Source: a bacterium (GTDB lineage: Bacteria; Desulfobacterota; DSWW01). Taken from it: a stretch of 64,000 bases of DNA. Made by a program: the position numbers and the translations under genes. Shown piece by piece: positions 25,374-34,239 of the stretch; within the stretch, counting starts at the first letter, position 1; each line of letters opens with the position of its first letter. The DNA is taken from assembly GCA_028277985.1 (NCBI GenBank), contig JANQFG010000141.1, positions 1 through 64,000 of the forward strand, read 5' to 3'. The notes beneath the pieces were generated by a model. The model was given only the letters and a program-made list of their open reading frames with translations, ran no database searches and was not told the origin of the DNA.

Positions 25374-26141
25374 ATGAATTGCCTGAAAAACCTGGAAGAT
25401 CTGGTTCGCACCCTCAGGGGCCCGGATGGGTGCCCCTGGGACCGGGCTCAGACGGTCTCGGACATGAAACAGTATCTGCTCGAGGAGTGTTATGAAGTGC
25501 TGGATGCAATCGACCACTCACCCCCTGCCAAGCTGCGGGAAGAGCTGGGCGATCTCCTGTTCCAGATCGTGTTCATCATCCAGATGGCAGAGGAAAAGGG
25601 GGATTTCGGACTGCAGGACGTAGTGCAAACCGTTCACGACAAGATGGTGCGCCGTCATCCCCATGTGTTCGGTTCCGCTTCGGCCGAGGATCCGGAAGAG
25701 GTGCGAGAGAACTGGTGGAAGATCAAACAGGCCGAGGGATCCACGCCCCGGTCTCACCTGGAGGGGGTTCCCCGGCATCTTCCGGCCCTCCAGCGGGCCT
25801 ACCGGCTCGGGCAACGGGCCTCGCAGGTCGGCCTCGACTGGCCGGAGCCCCGGGCGGTCCTGACAAAGATCAGGGAAGAGGTCGACGAACTCGAGCAGGC
25901 CCTGGATCATGAATCCGGGCCGCGGGTCAGGGAGGAGCTTGGCGACGCTCTCTTTTCTCTCGCCAACCTGGCCCGAAACCTGAAGCACAACCCGGAAGAG
26001 ACGCTTCAGCAGAGCAACGAGAAGTTTCTCGCCCGGTTTCGGCTTCTCGAAGAGCGTGCTCGCGCCGAAGGCAGAGCCCTGGAGGACCTGCCGCCCGAAG
26101 AGATGGACCGTCTGTGGGAAGAGATCAAACGGACCGGCTAA
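25374..26141 (+). CDS. mazG: Nucleoside triphosphate pyrophosphohydrolase MazG
   Basis: MazG (255 aa) hydrolyses NTPs and dNTPs to monophosphates, a house-cleaning function. Two MazG domains are visible. The first has GPDGCPWDRAQTVSDMKQYL, the metal-binding EECYEVLDAI and EELGDLLFQIVF. The second has EEVDELEQAL and EELGDALFSLANLARNL. Length and layout match E. coli MazG. It begins a short plus-strand run with the methyltransferase that starts 18 bases after its stop. Confidence 0.95.
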   Translation: MNCLKNLEDLVRTLRGPDGCPWDRAQTVSDMKQYLLEECYEVLDAIDHSPPAKLREELGDLLFQIVFIIQMAEEKGDFGLQDVVQTVHDKMVRRHPHVFGSASAEDPEEVRENWWKIKQAEGSTPRSHLEGVPRHLPALQRAYRLGQRASQVGLDWPEPRAVLTKIREEVDELEQALDHESGPRVREELGDALFSLANLARNLKHNPEETLQQSNEKFLARFRLLEERARAEGRALEDLPPEEMDRLWEEIKRTG

Positions 26142-26159
26142 CCCGAGGAGATCTCACAC

Positions 26160-27164
26160 TTGCTCAGCTCTTTCCCCTGCCCCGTATGTGACGCCGATCG
26201 CTGGCAGCCGATCGACGAGTTCCACTATGGCAGGTCGGATGAAATTCCCACGAGCCTCGGCACCCTGCGGGAATACGTGGGTTTGCGGCGCAGAGTGCTC
26301 TTCGAGGTATGGTTCCCGGATGCGACCGAGCTGGTGTTGCACACCGTACTCTGCAAGGCATGTGGGTTCGTGGCTTTCTCGCCGCGGCCTTCCGAAGAGG
26401 ATATCGATGCGAAGTACCGCTTCCTGCAGCGTGAGGAACGGGACATAGGAGGACAGAAGCCCACCCGCAAGGCACAACAGGAGGATGCAAAGCGCGCGGA
26501 GAGGATCTACAGGAGCGTCGCGCGCCACAAGGGCAACGGCCCCCTGCGCGTGCTCGATTTCGGAGGGGGCAACGGAAAGCTTCTGACCTCGTTTCAAAGT
26601 CGAGGGCACGTCTGTCACCTGGTGGACTACACCCTCGAGCCCCTCCCGGGAATCGAGAAGATGGGGGACACGCTGGACCAGCTCCCCTCCGGAACCACCT
26701 ACGACGTGATCCTCTGCAACCATGTGATCGAGCATCTGGGCAATCCCCGTCGAACCGTGCGAGACCTTGCCTCGCTGCTCGAGGAAGGGGGGATCCTCTA
26801 TGGCGAGGTTCCGATCGATGTCTGGGGAGGGGTCGACATTCGCCATGACCCGGTCACCCATGTGAACTTCTTCACGCCCCATTCCTTCGAGTTGCTCTTC
26901 GCAAAGGAGGGGCTCCGAATCCTCAAATGCAGGCAGATCGGGGGAACGTATGGGGGTGGGAAGATATACGCGACCCTGGTTCTGGCCGAGAAGCACGGGG
27001 ACGACCTGATAGAGGCCCTGCCCCGGGGACCGGAGCAAGCCCTCCGAATGCTTCGTCCCACGGTCTGGATGCGGATCGTGCGGGCGTGGCGCCTTCGGAG
27101 GTTTCCCGGTGTCGCAGGGCTCCTCCGACGGCTGGGGATCTCTCGAAGAACCCTTTCAAGATGA
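26160..27164 (+). CDS. Class I SAM-dependent methyltransferase with N-terminal zinc-binding cysteines
   Basis: This 334-aa enzyme opens with CPVC and a second pair CKAC about 55 residues later. Such an N-terminal zinc module is common in sugar C-methyltransferases and related proteins. The SAM-binding motif I is VLDFGGGNGKLL, and CNHVIEHLGNP and HVNFFTPHSFELLF are typical of the Methyltransf_23-like group. The start is TTG at 26160 with GAGGAG nine bases upstream; later starts would lose the first CxxC. The substrate is unknown. A glycan precursor is likely given the many glycan genes nearby, but it sits beside mazG rather than inside the polysaccharide locus. Confidence 0.75.
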   Translation: MLSSFPCPVCDADRWQPIDEFHYGRSDEIPTSLGTLREYVGLRRRVLFEVWFPDATELVLHTVLCKACGFVAFSPRPSEEDIDAKYRFLQREERDIGGQKPTRKAQQEDAKRAERIYRSVARHKGNGPLRVLDFGGGNGKLLTSFQSRGHVCHLVDYTLEPLPGIEKMGDTLDQLPSGTTYDVILCNHVIEHLGNPRRTVRDLASLLEEGGILYGEVPIDVWGGVDIRHDPVTHVNFFTPHSFELLFAKEGLRILKCRQIGGTYGGGKIYATLVLAEKHGDDLIEALPRGPEQALRMLRPTVWMRIVRAWRLRRFPGVAGLLRRLGISRRTLSR

Positions 27165-27188
27165 TTATTCCGTTCCAAACGTTTTTTG

Positions 27189-27217
27189 TTGTACGTGCGA
27201 ATCGAGTGTGATATAAT
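27189..27217 (+). promoter_or_regulatory. Sigma-70-type promoter of the GH20-like lipoprotein gene
   Basis: TTGTAC (27189-27194) and TATAAT (27212-27217) are separated by exactly 17 bases. The start codon lies 56 bases after the -10 box. This suggests the downstream gene is transcribed on its own. Confidence 0.75.
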
Positions 27218-27273
27218 GTGTGCGTACCTGATAGATTCTTCGGCGTTTCCTCCTTTTCCGACAAGCGGGATCC

Positions 27274-28941
27274 ATGTCTGACCGAAGCCGACAAAGAAGC
27301 GCCCTGAAGACACGAAGCACACTCCTGGCCCTGGCGATGACGGTCGCCATGCTCGGCTGCACAGAGTATGGAATGGAAGTGTGCAACTACTGCGAGCTGA
27401 ACAACCCGCTCAAAGCCTGCAGGGCCGGTCTCGAGTGCGTCGACTACATGTGCATTCGGCCCGATGGTAATTTCCCGGGGGAATGTTGCGACAAGGGTGC
27501 GGCCGAGTGTGCTGAAGACTACTACTGTGTTTACCGGACCTGTGCCGTATCTCCGATCTACCCTCCTCCCAAGGAAGACCTGGAGACGCTCTCCGATCCC
27601 TTCGAGGTGACCGCGGAGACACGGGTCATCCTGCCCGAGACCCCTACAACCACTGATGCGACGGCCGGAGAGCTTCTGCGGGCCCAGATCGAGGACTCCC
27701 TCGGCCTTCAGCTGACCGTGGAGCCCTACACGACGGAGACGGTCCTGGACAACGCCATCGTCATCGGAACCGAGGTCTCCAATCCGGGTGTGCAGACCCT
27801 GGTGACCCAACTCGGGCTGGCCGTTCCCGGCGGGGGCCCCAGTCCGGAAGAGAATTACGCCTTCGAGATCGCCGGGACCAACATTCTCGTCGCCGGGAAC
27901 GGCGACAAAGGGGTGCTTCACGGCTCCCAGGCGCTCAAGCAGCTGATCCGGGGGGAAGCCCTGAAGTCGCCGACCGACCCGCTCGCTTCACGGGTGGTCA
28001 CCGACTCCCCGGACGCGGCGATGCGGACGTTCAGCCTGCTCCTCATGTTCTATCACGTACCGGAAGACGGCGACGGGGACGGCAATCAAGACCCTTACAA
28101 GTACACGGACATCCCGATCGATCTCGACGTGGCCCGAGACTATCTTCACCATCTGAGCGAACTCCGGTTCAACACCGTCCTATTCTCACTGGCGGACATC
28201 GTGACGTGGTCGAGCCTGCCGGAACCGCAGACGACCGCCATGTCGGTCAGCGAGCTGATGGACCTTGTGACGGTGGCGAACGACTACGGCCTGGAAGTGG
28301 TCCCGTTCCTGACGGGCTCTTCCTCATCCAACGGCTGGATCGGAACCACCGAGAACCCCGTGGAGTACACCGAAGAGTACATGCTCGCCCAGGACGCGGC
28401 GAACCTGGTCATCTACAAGGATGTGCTCCAGGACATCGTCGATGCGTTCGCCCCGGTTCAACCCCTGCAGTACTTTCACATCGGCATGGACGAGGATATG
28501 GCCTTCGGTCCCCGGAGCGGGACCATGCATCGCCAGTGGGTCAACGAGACCTACACGCTGCTGAGCACCAACAATGTCCGCACCATTATCTGGCACGACA
28601 CCTGGACCAATACGCCGGACTATATCAACGACTACGCCAACTATCCGAACATGCACGTGGCCGTCTGGGACTACCGGACGTTCATCCCGGACGACGTCTA
28701 CATGAAGATCAACGATATTGCCTCGAAGGGGATGGAGGTCTCGCAGGCGTTTCTCGAAAACGGCTGGTCACCCGACTTCCAGCGCTGGTTCCAGAACCCG
28801 ACCCCGCTCAAGAAGGGCTTTATCGGCGTCTTCTGGAACCAGTCCGGAACCACGCTCAAGCCGGAGGCATTCGACTACCTGATCCACAAGCACATCCGGA
28901 CGGATGCCCACAAATTCTGGAATGCGTCCATCTACTATTGA
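27274..28941 (+). CDS. Secreted lipoprotein with Cys-rich N-terminal module and GH20-like hexosaminidase domain
   Basis: This 555-aa protein has a type II signal peptide with the lipobox Cys at residue 29 (AMLGC). Residues 30-95 hold ten more cysteines in a compact module (EVCNYCELNNPLKAC ... GECC ... YYC ... RTC), likely five disulfides. A domain of the hexosaminidase N-terminal type follows (about 110-245, with YAFEIAGTNILVAGNGDKGV). Then comes a GH20-like TIM barrel with the catalytic motif H402-x-G404-x-D406-E407 (FHIGMDED). The D-E pair is what GH20 enzymes use with substrate-assisted catalysis. Beta-N-acetylhexosaminidase activity at the cell surface is therefore likely, on peptidoglycan, chitin or the cell's own glycan. 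It has its own promoter, and its end overlaps the end of murJ by seven bases. Confidence 0.8.
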   Translation: MSDRSRQRSALKTRSTLLALAMTVAMLGCTEYGMEVCNYCELNNPLKACRAGLECVDYMCIRPDGNFPGECCDKGAAECAEDYYCVYRTCAVSPIYPPPKEDLETLSDPFEVTAETRVILPETPTTTDATAGELLRAQIEDSLGLQLTVEPYTTETVLDNAIVIGTEVSNPGVQTLVTQLGLAVPGGGPSPEENYAFEIAGTNILVAGNGDKGVLHGSQALKQLIRGEALKSPTDPLASRVVTDSPDAAMRTFSLLLMFYHVPEDGDGDGNQDPYKYTDIPIDLDVARDYLHHLSELRFNTVLFSLADIVTWSSLPEPQTTAMSVSELMDLVTVANDYGLEVVPFLTGSSSSNGWIGTTENPVEYTEEYMLAQDAANLVIYKDVLQDIVDAFAPVQPLQYFHIGMDEDMAFGPRSGTMHRQWVNETYTLLSTNNVRTIIWHDTWTNTPDYINDYANYPNMHVAVWDYRTFIPDDVYMKINDIASKGMEVSQAFLENGWSPDFQRWFQNPTPLKKGFIGVFWNQSGTTLKPEAFDYLIHKHIRTDAHKFWNASIYY

Positions 28942-30497
28942 GCCGACCTCAGAACCGACCTCCTGATCGTGTCGAACTCCTTCACCCTCAGAGCGAAACA
29001 GGCCAGCATGTAGATCCCTCCCCCGGCAGCGATCCGCAGGGCCAGGCGGAGACACTTCTGGCCGAACGGGCAGGCCTCGTCCCAGCCCAGAACCGGCTCG
29101 AGCGCCAGGAGGCCTGCGCCCATCACCGCGGCCGCGATGACCACCTTGACCCCTGTGCTCCCGGCCCATCCGAGCCCCCACACGCCCATCCTGTTCCTGA
29201 AGCAATAGAACAACAATGCCCCGTTCAGTATGGCTGACAGGCTGTTTGCGAGGGCCAGCCCGCAGTGGAGCATCGGACCCATCAGGACAAGGGAGAGGAT
29301 CACGTTGGCAACAAACGCTATGAAGGAGAGCTTGACCGGGGTTCGGGTGTCCTGAACCGAGTGGAACGCTGAAACCACGATCCGGCTCGCGGCGATCGGC
29401 CACAACCCGAGGCAGTAGTAGAAGAGGGCATCCGCCGTGCGCAGGGTGGTCGTGGCGTCGAAGGCGCCACGCTGGAACAGCACCTCGACGATCGGCAGGC
29501 GCAGCAAGATCAGGCCGACCATGGCGGGCAGCGTGACGAAGGTGATCAAGCCGAGAGTGTCCTCGAAGATCTGAAGATAGCGGGAAGTGTCCTGTCTCGA
29601 GGACTGCTGGCTCAGGCTCGGAAAGGCGGCCGTCGCCAGGGCGACCCCGAACACGCCGAGGGGAAATTCGAGCAAACGGCTCGCGTACCACAGATAGGAA
29701 ATGCTTCCTTCGGGCAGAAAGGAGGCTAGGAGGTTGCTGACGAAGATGTTGAGCTGGTAGACGGCCGCACCAAAGGCGGCGGGCAGAAAGAGGAGGCCGA
29801 TTCGCCGCACCGCGGGATGACGGAAGGAAAGGCTCGGTCGGAACCTCACGCCTTTTGCCGCAAGGGCGGGCAACTGGAGCAGAAATTGAAACAGGCCGCC
29901 CACCACCACACCGATGGCAAGCCCGAAGATCGGGGGATCGCAATATCGGGAGAGCCACAGGGCCCCGAGGATCATGAACACATTCAACAGAATGGGTGAT
30001 GCGGCCGGCGCGGCGAAGTGCCGCTTCGCATTCAGGATGCCCATGCAGAGCGCCACGAGGGAAACAAAGAAGATGTAGGGGAACACGATACGATTCAGGG
30101 AAACGGCCAGCGCGAACTTACCGGGGACGCTCAGAAAGCCGGGCGCAAAGAGCCGGATGATCCAGGGGGACAGGGTTACGCCGAGAACGGTGATGAGCGC
30201 GAGGGCCAGGGTGAGAATCGTGAAGACGATGTTGACCACCTTCTCGGCTTCCTCCGGATCCCGGTTCTCCAGGTGATCCACGTAGACCGGGAGGAAGGAG
30301 GCGGTCAGGGCCCCCTCGGCGACCATCCTGCGCAGCATGTTCGGGATCCGGAAGGCGACAAAGAAGGCGTCCGCATGGGAGGCGGCACCGAATGTGAAGG
30401 CGACCACCATGTCCCGGACCAGGCCCAGGATCCTGCTCAGGAAGGTGAAGAAGGCGACCGTACCTGCCGGCCGCGCGATCGACCTGTCTTCGGACAT
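28935..30497 (-). CDS. murJ: Lipid II flippase MurJ
   Basis: MurJ (520 aa, polytopic, about 14 transmembrane helices) moves lipid II across the inner membrane for peptidoglycan synthesis. The start is typical (FFTFLSRILGLVRDMVVAFT), as is FGASHADAFFVAFRIPNMLRR in slightly varied form and the Arg-rich GALTASFLPVY region. The gene is convergent with the GH20-like gene and divergent from the next glycosyltransferase. MurJ homologues can also sit in polysaccharide loci, but the conserved N-terminus here favours the peptidoglycan role. Confidence 0.93.
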   Translation of the reverse strand: MSEDRSIARPAGTVAFFTFLSRILGLVRDMVVAFTFGAASHADAFFVAFRIPNMLRRMVAEGALTASFLPVYVDHLENRDPEEAEKVVNIVFTILTLALALITVLGVTLSPWIIRLFAPGFLSVPGKFALAVSLNRIVFPYIFFVSLVALCMGILNAKRHFAAPAASPILLNVFMILGALWLSRYCDPPIFGLAIGVVVGGLFQFLLQLPALAAKGVRFRPSLSFRHPAVRRIGLLFLPAAFGAAVYQLNIFVSNLLASFLPEGSISYLWYASRLLEFPLGVFGVALATAAFPSLSQQSSRQDTSRYLQIFEDTLGLITFVTLPAMVGLILLRLPIVEVLFQRGAFDATTTLRTADALFYYCLGLWPIAASRIVVSAFHSVQDTRTPVKLSFIAFVANVILSLVLMGPMLHCGLALANSLSAILNGALLFYCFRNRMGVWGLGWAGSTGVKVVIAAAVMGAGLLALEPVLGWDEACPFGQKCLRLALRIAAGGGIYMLACFALRVKEFDTIRRSVLRSAQ

Positions 30498-30677
30498 CTT
30501 CGTTTGCGGCTCCCATGTCGAGGAAAAACAAGAAGTCCGGGAAATCTATCACAGGGAATTCGGCAGAGACAAGCATCGCCCCGGGTGGTTCGCTCTTCGC
30601 AGAATTCTGATGTAACATGGCGGGACGAGCATGAGTGTGCGTTCCTCCTGCGATCCGGGCGCTCGGAAGGGGCAACC

Positions 30678-31889
30678 ATGGCGATACGGTTCGGACAGAG
30701 AAGGCTCCACCTGGGTGCCTATTTCGATTGGGTTCGGTCCCTGGACGCCCGTATCCTGAAACGGCTCAAGCCCGCGGGGGACGTGCAAGTCAGGCGGGTA
30801 GCCGCTTTCCGGGCTGACCGGATCGGCGATGCCTTTGTCTGCCTGCCCCTGTTTCTCGAGATGCACAAGCAATACGAGCTCTCGGTCTACAGCTCACCCT
30901 ACAACGATTTCATTCTGAGCAGAGCCGGTCTGGATACGGTCGTCTACGACAACCCTGCCTTTTACAAGGAAGATTCCTTCGCGGAATTCCTGCGCGGCAT
31001 CCTACTGTTCAATACCCTCTTCCCCCTGCGACTCCTGTGGAGCCGTCTGAAGGGCGGCACGCCCGGCTACGATCTCTTTCTTCTTCAGGATCTGTCGCCG
31101 ATCCGCCGGGACTTCATCCTGGAGGCGGACGCGGACGCGAGGTTCCTGGCCACACCGTTCCTGGGGCACTTCGTGGTCCCGTTACTGAACGTTCTGCTCT
31201 TCCGTCGGTACGTCGTTACAGACCCGGGCGCCTCACCCATTTCTCAATACTACCAGGGCATTCGAGCCCTCGACCCCTCCTTCTCGTTCTTGCCTAAAAC
31301 CGACGCCCTGAACTTCCTTGCAGAGCCTGCGGACAACGCCTTCGATCTGCCCCAGGGGGATTTCGTCGTCTTTCATGTGGGAGGCAAAGAGGACCGGCTC
31401 CTGCACGACGGGTGCATCGTCGACTTCCTGAATCGCCCGGATGTCCCGGTCGTGGTCATCGACGATGAATCCAAGGCAACCATGAATCGGCTCAAGAGAA
31501 ATGTGAAGAACGAGAAGGTCTCCTGGGTGCAGACCCATCACAGTCTGTTCGAGTATCTGTCGCTCGTTCTGGATGATCGCTGCCGGGGGTATATGGGGTA
31601 CGACGGAGGCCACAGTCATCTGCTTTCGATGCCGAAATCCTCGGTGACCCTGTACACCATGGGTGAGCACACAAAATGGCGAGCCTATACGGGGAGCCCC
31701 TACACGAAGAGGGAAATCGCGGACGGAATCGCCGTGGAGTCGAGCCCCCTGGACGGTACGACCAAGGCGATCCTCCACAGGGATCTGGCCTGCAATCCCT
31801 GCTACTATCGACCCTGCTCGGATCCCGTATGCCGAAACGTCCCTCTGGCCGACTGCTGGGAGCACCTCCAGCCGCTCTTCGGTCTCTGA
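30678..31889 (+). CDS. Divergent glycosyltransferase family 9 protein
   Basis: This 403-aa protein has the GT9 N-terminal motif as FRADRIGDAFVCLPLFLEM. The donor-side motif is altered: GYDGGHSHLLSMPKSSVTLY replaces the usual D-S-G-P-M-H. The Cys-rich tail CNPCYYRPCSDPVC is conserved. It is longer than the heptosyltransferase at 511-1560, with an extra N-terminal segment of about 40 residues. I chose ATG 30678 because AAGGGG lies just upstream; further upstream the frame reads against murJ. The sugar it transfers cannot be named. Confidence 0.75.
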   Translation: MAIRFGQRRLHLGAYFDWVRSLDARILKRLKPAGDVQVRRVAAFRADRIGDAFVCLPLFLEMHKQYELSVYSSPYNDFILSRAGLDTVVYDNPAFYKEDSFAEFLRGILLFNTLFPLRLLWSRLKGGTPGYDLFLLQDLSPIRRDFILEADADARFLATPFLGHFVVPLLNVLLFRRYVVTDPGASPISQYYQGIRALDPSFSFLPKTDALNFLAEPADNAFDLPQGDFVVFHVGGKEDRLLHDGCIVDFLNRPDVPVVVIDDESKATMNRLKRNVKNEKVSWVQTHHSLFEYLSLVLDDRCRGYMGYDGGHSHLLSMPKSSVTLYTMGEHTKWRAYTGSPYTKREIADGIAVESSPLDGTTKAILHRDLACNPCYYRPCSDPVCRNVPLADCWEHLQPLFGL

Positions 31890-31892
31890 GCA

Positions 31893-31910
31893 ACCGGCAG
31901 CGGAGCCGGT
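31893..31910. terminator. Small stem-loop between two convergent genes
   Basis: ACCGGC (31893-31898) and GCCGGT (31905-31910) can pair around a 6-base loop between the stops of the GT9 and TylF-type genes. No T-tract follows on either strand, so it may only be a weak shared terminator. Confidence 0.35.
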
Positions 31911-32708
31911 CTATCGGGTCTTGATGAGAATTCCGTGGCCGTTCAGGTTGTAGACGAGCACCCGGTCGTCTTCTGCCTTGACCTCCTCCACGTGCCGGGT
32001 GATCCCCACGGTCCTCTCGAAACCGTAGTCGTCGTAAACGATGATCCCCCCCACCACCAGTCTGTCCCAGATCCACTCGAACACGTCCCTTGCCGAGCGA
32101 TACACATCCACGTCGATGTGGCAGAACCGGAAGGACTCCCCCTCCACTCGATGACCCGTCTCTTCCGGGAAGATCCCCTGGAGGATCTCCACGTTGGCGA
32201 GCTCGAGATCACGGTTGAGCAGGGTCTCCACGATCTCGAGGGACGTATCGTCATGTTCCCCGTCGGCGTACCCCGAGTCCTTGGCCCCTGTCTTGACCAC
32301 GCCTGTGAACGTATCGCACAGGTAGGTCTTGCCCTTGATTCCGCAGAGCTCCGCCTTCTTGGCGATGAGCGCCCCGGTCCCGCCCTTCCAGACACCCACC
32401 TCCATCAGCGCTCCCTCGGCGAGCTTGGCGCTCTGTTCCACCAGGGACCACAGCTCGTAGCACCTGTGTATATCCACCAGGGAATGAAACCGCATCTTTT
32501 CGTAGGCTTCCTTGAAGGGAAGATCCTCCTTCCAGGGAGCATATCTCGTGCCGACGTGTATCTTCTCGTAGGGGCCCTCGCAAGCGGAGGCCTTGACCAG
32601 CTGGTAGCCGGTCAGCCCGATCCCCTTCTGCAGGGTCTGCTTGCCCTTGACCATGACCTTCTCGATTGCCCGCAAAGCCTTGGAATTCGTCATCGCTCGG
32701 GTTCCCAT
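31911..32708 (-). CDS. TylF/MycF-family O-methyltransferase
   Basis: This 265-aa enzyme belongs to the TylF/MycF group of SAM- and metal-dependent sugar O-methyltransferases. MEVGVWKGGTGALIAKKAEL is the SAM-binding region, YLCDTFTGVVKTGAKD follows it, and the metal-binding aspartates are in CHIDVDVY and IIVYDDYG. Such enzymes often methylate sugars of surface glycans as well as macrolides. The start could be ATG 32708 or ATG 32693; neither has an ideal ribosome site. The gene is convergent with the divergent GT9 gene. Confidence 0.85.
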   Translation of the reverse strand: MGTRAMTNSKALRAIEKVMVKGKQTLQKGIGLTGYQLVKASACEGPYEKIHVGTRYAPWKEDLPFKEAYEKMRFHSLVDIHRCYELWSLVEQSAKLAEGALMEVGVWKGGTGALIAKKAELCGIKGKTYLCDTFTGVVKTGAKDSGYADGEHDDTSLEIVETLLNRDLELANVEILQGIFPEETGHRVEGESFRFCHIDVDVYRSARDVFEWIWDRLVVGGIIVYDDYGFERTVGITRHVEEVKAEDDRVLVYNLNGHGILIKTR

Positions 32709-32741
32709 TTCCTAGGTTGAAATGCATTGGAGACTTGGGCA

Positions 32742-32771
32742 TTGACAATGTTTCACAAAATCAGCTAATAT
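32742..32771 (+). promoter_or_regulatory. rpsT: Sigma-70-type promoter of rpsT
   Basis: A perfect -35 box TTGACA (32742-32747) and TAATAT (32766-32771) are separated by 18 bases. They are followed by a leader of about 75 bases to the rpsT start. The upstream gene is on the other strand, so this is the only source of rpsT transcripts here. Confidence 0.85.
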
Positions 32772-32849
32772 ATCTCGTTCTAGAAAATCAAGTCCTTGCA
32801 GCGTAACCGCTTACCTTTACAGGCAAAACGAAAGACGGGGAGTCAGATC

Positions 32850-33131
32850 TTGGCCCATCACAAGTCAGCGAAGAAAAGGATTCGCCAGAACGAGAAGAAG
32901 AGAATCCGGAACCGACACATTCGGACCACACTTCGATCCGCACTAAAAAGGTTCGAGCAGACCCTCGAAGCCCAGAATGCGGAAGAGCTGAAATCGATTC
33001 TCGACAAGACCATTTCCATCGTTGACAAGGCCGCATCCAAGGGCGTCATCCACAGGAACAAGGCTGCCCGCCATGTCTCTCAGCTGCGACGCAAGGTCAA
33101 TGCCTTCCTGACCGCCTCCCCGAACGCCTGA
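32850..33131 (+). CDS. rpsT: 30S ribosomal protein S20
   Basis: S20 (93 aa) is a primary 16S rRNA-binding protein of the small subunit. AHHKSAKKRIRQNEKKRIRN right after the start is the normal opening of bacterial S20, and HRNKAARHVSQLRRKV is conserved near the end. Translation must begin at TTG 32850, with GGGGAG eight bases upstream; no ATG gives a correct N-terminus. E. coli rpsT also uses UUG, where the rare start is part of its autoregulation. The last 35 bases overlap the end of holA on the other strand. Confidence 0.96.
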   Translation: MAHHKSAKKRIRQNEKKRIRNRHIRTTLRSALKRFEQTLEAQNAEELKSILDKTISIVDKAASKGVIHRNKAARHVSQLRRKVNAFLTASPNA

Positions 33132-34194
33132 ACCCCTCCGCCGGACCGACCGCCATCAACCGGGTGATCCGCCCGCAAAGCTCCTCCAGGTGGATCTGCG
33201 AATCGAGCCGGCTCGATTTCAGCTTGAGCTCGGTCTCGCCCACCGAGATGAGCATCTTGCTGAGAGCCTCCCAGGACAACCGCCCGGCTACCGAAGAGTA
33301 GGTCGCCTTCTTGAAGGGCTGAACCCGTATGGCCCTGAGGAAGTTGTCTGAAACCGGGCCTCTGTCCATCTCGTCTTTGAGCCGCCAGAGCTTTCGAACC
33401 TCCCAGGCGATTCGAGAGAGAAGCACCAGGGGGGAGATGCCCTGGCCGATCAAGCGGTCCAGGATCTCGAGCGTCTGGTCGAGCTCCCCCTGCAGCAGAG
33501 GGTCCGTGAACCGATAGGACTGCTGGAGCGCGATCTCCGGCATCCCGAAGGGCAGCTCATCCGATATCCGGTTCTTGTCCAAATCCTGGACATACAGGGC
33601 AAGGATCGAGAGCTGCCTCTCCAGGCTTCCGAGGCTCGCCTGGCCCGTCTCCACCAACCCCTCCATGATCTCCGGGGTCAGGTGTTTGGCCAGGCCCTTT
33701 TCCTTGGCCATCTTCCGAACCCACTCCGAGCATGCGGCCCGCTTCAGCCCCTGGAAGCCCAGACAGGCCTTGGGATAACGTTTCTTCAAGAGGGTGAAGA
33801 GCGAACCCTTCGGGGCATCCTCCCCGCCCAGCAGCACCATGTGGGTAAAAGGGGCCGGATCCTCCGCGTAGCCCAGGAGCCCCTTATGGTCCGCCTCCTT
33901 CAGCTTGTCCGCGTCCCGGACGAGAATCAGCTGGGTCCCGTCGAAGAACGGAGCGCTCTGAGCGAGGTCTGCAAGCTCGGCCCCGCTCACTTCGGATGCA
34001 ACCACCGAGCGGAAGAGCAGCTCGTGCATGTCCGGAGACGGAACGACCCTCTGCTTCAGCCGCGCCACGGCCTCCTGGATGAAGTATCGCTCCTTTCCAT
34101 AGAGCACGAAGAAGGGAGAGAGGGCTTCCGCGTCCAGGAGGGCCTCGAAGCTCTTCCACGCAGCCGCTCCATCTCCTGGGGATCGTTTTGCCAC
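33097..34194 (-). CDS. holA: DNA polymerase III subunit delta
   Basis: HolA (365 aa) is the subunit of the clamp loader that opens the beta clamp. FFVLYGKERYFIQEAVARLKQ is the typical start of the AAA+-like domain, followed by a degenerate P-loop region. The C-terminal helical part (QLSILALYVQDLDKNRIS, LQQSYRFTDPLLQGELDQTL) matches the family. The start is GTG with GGGAG upstream. In many proteobacteria leuS-lptE-holA are adjacent, as here. The C-terminal codons lie opposite the last codons of rpsT. Confidence 0.93.
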   Translation of the reverse strand: MAKRSPGDGAAAWKSFEALLDAEALSPFFVLYGKERYFIQEAVARLKQRVVPSPDMHELLFRSVVASEVSGAELADLAQSAPFFDGTQLILVRDADKLKEADHKGLLGYAEDPAPFTHMVLLGGEDAPKGSLFTLLKKRYPKACLGFQGLKRAACSEWVRKMAKEKGLAKHLTPEIMEGLVETGQASLGSLERQLSILALYVQDLDKNRISDELPFGMPEIALQQSYRFTDPLLQGELDQTLEILDRLIGQGISPLVLLSRIAWEVRKLWRLKDEMDRGPVSDNFLRAIRVQPFKKATYSSVAGRLSWEALSKMLISVGETELKLKSSRLDSQIHLEELCGRITRLMAVGPAEGFRRSGRRSGRH

Positions 34195-34239
34195 GGATTT
34201 AGGCTCCCACCTCTCGACGGAAAGAAGAATTCAGGCGGT

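Noticed and set aside
28206..29237. Plus-strand frame overlapping the GH20-like gene and murJ
   Set aside because: It is out of frame with a well-supported lipoprotein gene and has no recognisable motif.
30018..30677. Extended N-terminus of the divergent GT9 protein
   Set aside because: The frame is open, but it runs antisense to murJ and lacks protein character; the ATG at 30678 has a good ribosome site.
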